From Oscillospiraceae bacterium (GTDB lineage Bacteria; Bacillota; Clostridia; Oscillospirales; Oscillospiraceae), in the NCBI GenBank assembly GCA_024404735.1, contig JAKSPP010000045.1:1-10817 (forward strand): a stretch of DNA of 10,817 nt, written 5' to 3'. The notes below the pieces were generated by a model. That model was given only the letters and a program-made list of their open reading frames with translations. It was not told the DNA's origin and ran no database searches. This document shows, in pieces, positions 6,647 to 10,817 of the stretch; position 1 is the stretch's first letter, and each line of letters begins with the position of its first letter. The position numbers and the translations under genes were made by a program.

Positions 6647-7705
6647 ATGTTCAAAAAAATCCCCTATGTTGAGACCGAAAGACTGGTAATCGGGGAGCAC
6701 CCGGGCTTCCTCGGCTTCGGTACGGCGCCTGTGTACAACACGCCCGTTACACCGAAGGAGAATCTCACGGCACTTCTTGACGAAAAGCGCCCCTACTGGA
6801 TGCCCGATTCAAGGGACACCGTAAGCCTGCATCCCGATATTTACAACGATACCCTCGGAAGAGGCAGCCGTAAGGATATTACCGATGCCTTCGGGGTTAA
6901 CTGGAGGTATGAGCCAACCGTAGGCGGCTCCATCTCCGTATCAAACGGAAGCCCTCTCCTTGAGGATGTCAATGACTGGAAGGAAAAAATCAAGTTCCCG
7001 GATATCGACTCCTGGGACTGGGAAAAGGCAGCACGGGATACGAAGATAGACCCCGTCTTCCCCACTCTGATTTCCTTTGTAAACGGCTTCTGGTTTGAGA
7101 GACTTATCTCCTTTATGGACTTTATGCCCGCTGCAATGGCCCTCATTGATGAGGAGCAGGAGGACGCAATTAAGGAACTTTTTGCCGCAACAACGGACTT
7201 TGCCTGCAGGCTTGTTGATAAAATCTGCACCTACTGGCCCCAGATTGCAATAATAGAGACTCACGATGACTGGGGCTCACAGATGGCTCCCTTCTTCTCA
7301 AAGGAGGTTGCGTATGAGCTTTTCGTTCCGTATATGAAGCAGTTTACAGACTGCGTTCACGCCCACGGAAGATATACCTGCCTGCACTCCTGCGGACATA
7401 ATGCCGAGAGAATTCAGTGCTTTATTGATGGTGGCTTCGATATGTGGTCACCCCAGTTAATGAATGATATAGGAAAGCTCTACGATGAGTACGGAGATAA
7501 GATAGTCCTTTCCGTATGGCCCGAGGAGGCAAACCTTCCGGAGCTTTCGGAGGAGGAGCAGAAGGCCGCCGCCCGCCGTTTTGTGGACAGATTCTGCCAG
7601 CCGGGCAAGCCCTCCGTAATGGGCATCAACGCCTTCCGCCGCAGCACCCCCGCCTTCCTTGACGAGGTTTACACCTACTCGAGAAAAAAATATCTGGAAT
7701 ACTGA
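6647..7705 (+). CDS. Uroporphyrinogen decarboxylase superfamily protein, probable methyltransferase
   Basis: This 352-residue cytoplasmic TIM-barrel protein belongs to the URO-D superfamily, which holds true uroporphyrinogen decarboxylases as well as cobalamin- or coenzyme M-dependent methyltransferases such as MtaA. The second half carries ETHDDWGSQ (residues 204-212) and CLHSCGHN (245-252). The latter His-x-Cys pattern resembles the zinc-binding HxC site of the methyltransferase branch. True HemE normally starts with an FxRQAGR-like motif, which I do not see. AAGGAGGT (6631-6638), eight bases before the ATG, is among the strongest ribosome binding sites here, so the protein may be well expressed. 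It is flanked by a leader hairpin and a strong terminator and so is monocistronic. No corrinoid protein or activator gene is adjacent, so the methyl donor (for example a methoxylated or methylamine compound) cannot be named. Confidence 0.85.
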   Translation: MFKKIPYVETERLVIGEHPGFLGFGTAPVYNTPVTPKENLTALLDEKRPYWMPDSRDTVSLHPDIYNDTLGRGSRKDITDAFGVNWRYEPTVGGSISVSNGSPLLEDVNDWKEKIKFPDIDSWDWEKAARDTKIDPVFPTLISFVNGFWFERLISFMDFMPAAMALIDEEQEDAIKELFAATTDFACRLVDKICTYWPQIAIIETHDDWGSQMAPFFSKEVAYELFVPYMKQFTDCVHAHGRYTCLHSCGHNAERIQCFIDGGFDMWSPQLMNDIGKLYDEYGDKIVLSVWPEEANLPELSEEEQKAAARRFVDRFCQPGKPSVMGINAFRRSTPAFLDEVYTYSRKKYLEY

Positions 7706-7772
7706 TATTTTTATTGTCTAAAAACAAACCGCTTAGACAGGTGCGGGACAGCAAGCATAGAATAATACTAAG

Positions 7773-7807
7773 GCCCGTTTTCCCCCCCGTGGGAGGCGGG
7801 CTTTTTT
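7773..7807 (+). terminator. Intrinsic terminator after the URO-D-family gene
   Basis: GCCCG (7773-7777) pairs with CGGGC (7797-7801). Inside it TTTCCC pairs with GGGAGG using two G-U pairs. Six T follow (7802-7807). A smaller 7-bp inverted repeat (tgtctaa at 7715-7721 with ttagaca at 7733-7739) lies between the stop codon and the terminator, without a T-run. Together they close the monocistronic unit. Confidence 0.88.
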
Positions 7808-7830
7808 GAGTTAAATTTCCAATTTCCGTA

Positions 7831-7859
7831 TTGCAAGTGAAGAAAGGCCGTTGTATAAT
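7831..7859 (+). promoter_or_regulatory. Promoter for the acyltransferase-DUF1846 unit
   Basis: TTGCAA (7831-7836) and a perfect TATAAT (7854-7859) are separated by 17 bases. Transcription would start near 7866. This rules out the in-frame TTG at 7851 as a translation start, because it lies inside the promoter, and points to a downstream start codon for the next gene. Confidence 0.82.
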
Positions 7860-7901
7860 ATTGAGGTTAATTTTAAAAATCCGAGGAAGGACGGTGAAGC
7901 T

Positions 7902-9083
7902 TTGAAAGGCAGAAAAAGACATATTTTCGTCTGGGGCTTCCTGCGCTGGGTTGTTCCTGGAATCTTAAGGCGCAGGTTTAATTATTCTCCCGAAATCTGC
8001 CCCACAGAAGGGCCCTGCCTTGTTCTGTGCAATCACAATACGGACTGGGACCCCATTCTTCTGGGCTATGCCTTCCCGCAGCAGATGTATTTTGTTGCCT
8101 CCGAGCACGTTTTCCGCTGGGGCTTTGTGTCAGGGCTTCTTCGCTTTTTCTTTGACCCCATTGCAAGGCTGAAGGGCACAACCGCCGGAGATACGGTTAT
8201 GACCATAATGCGCAGAATAAAGGAGGGCTGCTCCGTTGCGATTTTTGCGGAGGGAAACCGCTCCTTTAACGGACTTACAGGCGAAATACTTCCCTCAACG
8301 GGAAAGCTTGCCCTGAAGCTTGCGAAAATGAGCAATGCAAGCCTTGTAACCTACAGAATTTCGGGCGGCTATCTCTCTTCCCCCCGCTGGGCGGGAAACA
8401 GCATCAGAAGGGGCAAAATGACCGGGAAGGTTATGGGAATCTATTCCCCCGAGACTCTTAAGGCAATGAAGCCCGCCGAGGTTTCGGAGATAATAGAAAG
8501 GGACCTTTTCGTTGATGCCTATGCGGAGCAGCGGGAAAATCCCGTAAGGTTTATTGGCAAAAATCTCGCCGAGGGCCTTTCGAATGTTCTGTGTCTCTGC
8601 CCCAGATGCGGAAAAATCGGCTCACTGGAGGGCAAAAAGAACAGCCTTTCCTGTGACTGCGGCTTTTCCGTTACCTACAACGAGTATGGACTTTTTGAGG
8701 GCGCAGGGGCCCCGGCGGACAATATCACCGACTGGGACAGACAGCAGACCGAGGCTCTTTTAATATACGCCTCAGCCTGTGAGGGCGAAATCTTTTCCGA
8801 TGAGGGCATAGCCCTTACGGAGGTAACCGCAGACCACGGAATTGTATCTCTGGGCTCCGGAAAAATGAGCCTTACAAGGGAAAGTTTTAGCGCTGTGGGA
8901 AAGGAGTTTCCCCTCGGCGAAATAACGGGCTTTGCCCTTCACGGAAAGAGCGCCGTTAACCTCTCCGTCGGGGAGAAGAATTACGAAATCGTACCACTTG
9001 ATAAGAAAAAACCTCTCTGCACAAGAAAATATATGACAGTAATCAATTATCTTAAAAACTCTTCCAAAGCAGCGGAAGAATAA
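7902..9083 (+). CDS. PlsC-type acyltransferase with C-terminal zinc-ribbon-like extension
   Basis: The first about 210 residues are a lysophospholipid acyltransferase (PlsC/LPLAT family), which would acylate 1-acylglycerol-3-phosphate or a related lipid at the inner membrane face. It has the catalytic HNTDWD box (residues 45-50, pattern Hx4D) and FAEGNRS (115-121), the acceptor-binding motif. The remaining about 180 residues are not part of a standard PlsC. They hold four cysteines in a zinc-ribbon-like pattern (Cys233, Cys236, Cys251, Cys253), then a beta-rich segment (about 310-386) of unknown role. The start was moved from the open frame at 7851 to TTG 7902: the promoter covers 7851, and AGGAAGGA (7884-7891) precedes 7902, although with ten bases of spacing it is not ideal. 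DUF1846 follows 17 bases after the stop, so the two are probably cotranscribed. Confidence 0.85.
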   Translation: MKGRKRHIFVWGFLRWVVPGILRRRFNYSPEICPTEGPCLVLCNHNTDWDPILLGYAFPQQMYFVASEHVFRWGFVSGLLRFFFDPIARLKGTTAGDTVMTIMRRIKEGCSVAIFAEGNRSFNGLTGEILPSTGKLALKLAKMSNASLVTYRISGGYLSSPRWAGNSIRRGKMTGKVMGIYSPETLKAMKPAEVSEIIERDLFVDAYAEQRENPVRFIGKNLAEGLSNVLCLCPRCGKIGSLEGKKNSLSCDCGFSVTYNEYGLFEGAGAPADNITDWDRQQTEALLIYASACEGEIFSDEGIALTEVTADHGIVSLGSGKMSLTRESFSAVGKEFPLGEITGFALHGKSAVNLSVGEKNYEIVPLDKKKPLCTRKYMTVINYLKNSSKAAEE

Positions 9084-9100
9084 AAAGCGAGGGAAATGTT

Positions 9101-10069
9101 ATGACAGGCAAAGGCTTTGACAACGATAAATATCTTCGTATGCAATCCGAAAAAATCCGCGAGAGAATTAACTCCTGCGGAGGAAAGCTCTATCTGGAAT
9201 TCGGAGGCAAGCTCTTCGATGACTACCATGCTTCAAGAGTCCTGCCCGGTTTCCAGCCCGACAGTAAAATAAAGCTCCTTATGGAGATGAAGGACGATGC
9301 GGAAATCGTTGTTGTCATCTCCGCAGACGATATCGAGAGAAACAAGCGCCGCGGTGACCTGGGCATAACCTATGATGAGGATACCCTCCGCCTTATCGAC
9401 GCCTTCAGAGGAAACGGACTTCTCGTTGAAAATGTTGTTCTGACCCGTTACCGCGGTCAGGCTGCGGCGGAGCGTTTTCAGAAGCGCCTTGAGGCCCTCG
9501 GCGTCCGTGTTGCCCGCCACTATGACATACCCGGTTACCCCACCGATGTTGCCTTCATCGCCTCCGAAAACGGCTTCGGAAAGAACGAGTATGTTGAAAC
9601 AAGCCGTTCTCTCGTTGTTATAACGGCACCGGGCCCCGGCAGCGGAAAGATGGCAACCTGCCTCAGCCAGATTTACCATGAGCATATCCGCGGTATAAGC
9701 GCAGGCTACGCCAAGTTTGAGACCTTCCCCGTCTGGAATCTGCCCCTGTCTCACCCCGTTAACCTTGCCTATGAGGCCGCAACCGCCGACCTTGCCGATG
9801 TCAATATGATTGACCCCTTCCACCTTGAGGCACACGGAGAGACTGCCGTAAACTACAACCGCGACGTTGAAATCTTCCCCGTTCTCAATGCCATCCTCGA
9901 GAAGGTATGGGGACGCAGCCCCTACTCCAGCCCCACGGATATGGGCGTAAATATGGCAGGCGTCTGCATCTTTGACGACGATGTCTGCTGCCGTGCCTCC
10001 GAGCAGGAGATTAGAAGACGCTATTATACACCTGGAAGAGCTACCAGACGTTATAACGCTTCTTATTGA
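9101..10069 (+). CDS. DUF1846 protein, 3'-truncated at the junction
   Basis: The start (GFDNDKYLRMQSEKIRERI, residues 5-23) and KLYLEFGGKLFDDYHASRV (29-47) are highly characteristic of DUF1846, a family of about 500 residues common in Bacillota with no established function. Other conserved stretches are VISADDIERNK (72-82), GDLGITYD (85-92) and TAPGPGSGKMATCLSQIYH (175-193), the last resembling a nucleotide-binding loop. The ribosome binding site GAGGG (9089-9093) fits the ATG. Family-like sequence runs to about residue 309 (EQEIRRRYY), then 13 unrelated residues lead to a stop. So roughly the last two fifths are missing, because the DNA changes identity at 10011-10028. The real gene in the organism may well be intact. 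It follows the acyltransferase gene closely, suggesting one operon. Confidence 0.9.
   Translation: MTGKGFDNDKYLRMQSEKIRERINSCGGKLYLEFGGKLFDDYHASRVLPGFQPDSKIKLLMEMKDDAEIVVVISADDIERNKRRGDLGITYDEDTLRLIDAFRGNGLLVENVVLTRYRGQAAAERFQKRLEALGVRVARHYDIPGYPTDVAFIASENGFGKNEYVETSRSLVVITAPGPGSGKMATCLSQIYHEHIRGISAGYAKFETFPVWNLPLSHPVNLAYEAATADLADVNMIDPFHLEAHGETAVNYNRDVEIFPVLNAILEKVWGRSPYSSPTDMGVNMAGVCIFDDDVCCRASEQEIRRRYYTPGRATRRYNASY
10011..10028. other. Junction between chromosomal and plasmid-like DNA
   Basis: The segment ttagaagacgctattata can be read as the end of the DUF1846-like sequence in one frame (ending RRRYY) and as LEDAII of the following gene in another. Left of it codon use matches the rest of the window. 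Right of it codons such as cta, tta and gac dominate and CTAG appears repeatedly. Both genes are broken in the same few bases. This pattern fits a join at short shared sequence, either in the genome or made by the assembler. Confidence 0.7.
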
Positions 10070-10256
10070 AAACCTTAAGCTAGACGAGAGAGAAATAACC
10101 AAAAACGACGAGTACGACTTAATAAATCGTAGAGGTATGATTTACAACGTACTTACCCTAGTACAGCGTACTATATGGGAAGTCAACGACAGTATAAGCG
10201 CTATTACATTAAAAAAAGCTCAGACCACAACAGCTAGCACCGACCAAAGTAACTAA
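10011..10256 (+). pseudogene. 3' fragment of an unknown small gene, 5' end missing
   Basis: About 81 codons remain, starting around LEDAIIHLEELPDV and ending with TTTASTDQSN before a TAA. The frame can be opened from an ATG at 9972, but those first residues come from the DUF1846 DNA and are an artefact of the join. The peptide is acidic and likely helical, with an ELPDVITLL segment, then LINRRGMIYN and VQRTIWEVND, and a Thr/Ser-rich tail. I do not recognise the family. It lies 56 bases before a ParA gene and shares its codon use, so it is probably a replication, partition or accessory gene of the same plasmid-like element. An internal start (ATG 10137) is possible but would leave a very short protein. 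Confidence 0.5.
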
Positions 10257-10312
10257 GCTAAATTATGAGCCTAAGCCAATTATTATTATATCAAAGAAAG
10301 AGAGGTAAGACA

Positions 10313-10817
10313 ATGAAAGTATTAGCCTTTGTAAATCAGAAAGGCGGCGTAGGAAAGACTACAGCTTGCCAGAACGTAGGGGCAGGGCGAAATATCTGTG
10401 GTTTCAAGTGTCTACTAATTGACTTAGACCCACAGAGCAGCCTAAGTATAGGTACAGGCATAAGAAACCTAGAAGACAGCGACTTAACTACCTATGAAGT
10501 GCTTAAGGGCGCAGACATCAATAAGGCAATAAGAAAGACGGAAGCTTACGACATATTAGCGACTGATCTAAGACTATCTGGCGCAGAGCTAGAGCTAGCA
10601 AGCGTAACAGGTAGAGAAATGCTACTAAGAGAAGCTATAGAGAATATAGAAGCAGACTACGACTTTATTTTAATAGACTGTGCGCCTAGCTTAAATATTC
10701 TTACTGTAATGGCTTTTACAGCAGCTAACGACTTAATTATACCTATTGAGCTTCAATACTACGCCCTTACAGGCTTAGCTATGCTTAATAACACCATAGG
10801 CATAGTTAAAAAGAGAA
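10313..10817 (+). CDS. parA: ParA/Soj-type partition ATPase, cut by the window end
   Basis: The first 168 codons of a ParA/MinD-family ATPase, which drives segregation of plasmids or chromosomes by ATP-dependent binding to DNA together with ParB. It begins MKVLAFVNQKGGVGKTTACQ, with the deviant Walker A motif KGGVGKTT at residues 10-17. LLIDLDPQSS (about 35-44) is the next conserved strand with its Asp, and DFILIDCAPS (about 116-125) is the Walker B region. AGAGG (10301-10305) precedes the ATG. The N-terminus has no DNA-binding extension, as in chromosomal Soj and small plasmid ParA proteins. Codon use (cta, gac, aga, tta) differs sharply from the genes before 10010, which favours a plasmid, phage-plasmid or integrated element over the host chromosome. 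A parB gene would be expected downstream, outside the window. Confidence 0.9.
   Translation, partial: MKVLAFVNQKGGVGKTTACQNVGAGRNICGFKCLLIDLDPQSSLSIGTGIRNLEDSDLTTYEVLKGADINKAIRKTEAYDILATDLRLSGAELELASVTGREMLLREAIENIEADYDFILIDCAPSLNILTVMAFTAANDLIIPIELQYYALTGLAMLNNTIGIVKKR

Larger units (their letters stand above)
10011..10817 (+). mobile_element. Plasmid- or element-derived segment, incomplete
   Basis: This block holds the broken small gene and the parA start and differs in style from the rest of the window. It is A+T-richer by eye and has CTAG seven times in about 750 bases, while I saw none in the preceding 10 kb. No integrase, transposase, terminal repeat or origin is visible, so the class of element cannot be given. 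The 56 bases between the two genes hold no clear promoter or iteron array. Confidence 0.45.

Noticed and set aside
7734..7763. Promoter-like TAGACA-N18-TAGAAT after the URO-D-family gene
   Set aside because: Transcription from it would run at once into the terminator at 7773-7807, and the -35 overlaps a small inverted repeat. The better promoter for the next gene is at 7831-7859.
9233..10102. 289-codon minus-strand open frame opposite DUF1846
   Set aside because: It crosses the junction and mirrors DUF1846; its sequence has no domain signature.
9972..10256. 94-codon gene starting at ATG 9972
   Set aside because: The first 13 codons lie in DUF1846 DNA out of frame. Only the part from about 10011 belongs to the plasmid-like gene, so the full frame is an artefact of the join.
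1..10817. CRISPR array, tRNA or rRNA gene, insertion sequence
   Set aside because: No spaced direct repeats, no tRNA-like cloverleaf and no transposase or terminal inverted repeats were seen by eye.

Overview
The window looks like a chromosomal contig from an anaerobic member of the Bacillota (class Clostridia is my best guess) with a medium G+C content. The reasons are the strong AGGAGG-type ribosome binding sites, the E. coli-like sigma-70/sigma-A promoters, the thiW-thiM-thiE-thiD-thiC gene order, the DUF1846 protein, and heavy use of ctt, gcc and aga codons. The last roughly 800 bases have different codon use and do not look like the same replicon.

Layout. 119-4224 (+) is a tightly packed thiamine operon: thiW (ECF-transporter S component for the thiazole precursor), thiM (hydroxyethylthiazole kinase), thiE (thiamine-phosphate synthase), thiD (HMP / HMP-P kinase) and thiC (HMP-P synthase). 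Together they describe a half-salvage route. The pyrimidine is made de novo (ThiC, then ThiD), the thiazole is imported and phosphorylated (ThiW, ThiM), and ThiE joins the two. No de novo thiazole gene (thiG, thiH, thiS, thiF) lies in the window, and no TPP aptamer is visible in the 118 bases before thiW. 4377-5147 (+) is a TauE/SafE-family permease with its own good promoter. A bidirectional terminator separates it from a convergent iron-type alcohol dehydrogenase gene (5214-6383, -), which has a near-consensus promoter and an upstream minus-strand terminator. 6647-7705 (+) is a uroporphyrinogen-decarboxylase-superfamily protein, more likely a methyltransferase than a haem enzyme, with a hairpin leader and a strong terminator. 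7902-9083 (+) is a PlsC-type acyltransferase with an unusual C-terminal zinc-ribbon-like extension, followed by a DUF1846 gene (9101 onward, +), probably in the same operon.

The most notable point is a hard junction at about 10011-10028. The DUF1846 reading frame breaks off about 309 codons in, where the family normally continues to roughly 500 residues. The sequence switches to A+T-richer DNA rich in CTAG tetramers. That DNA carries the 3' part of an unknown small gene and then the start of a ParA-type ATPase that runs off the window end. Two genes are cut at the same point with short shared sequence, so this is either a recombination scar or integration of a plasmid-like element, or, quite likely, a chimeric assembly join. 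I found no convincing undescribed multi-gene system. The more unusual items are the junction, the PlsC fusion, some active-site substitutions and the structured leaders.
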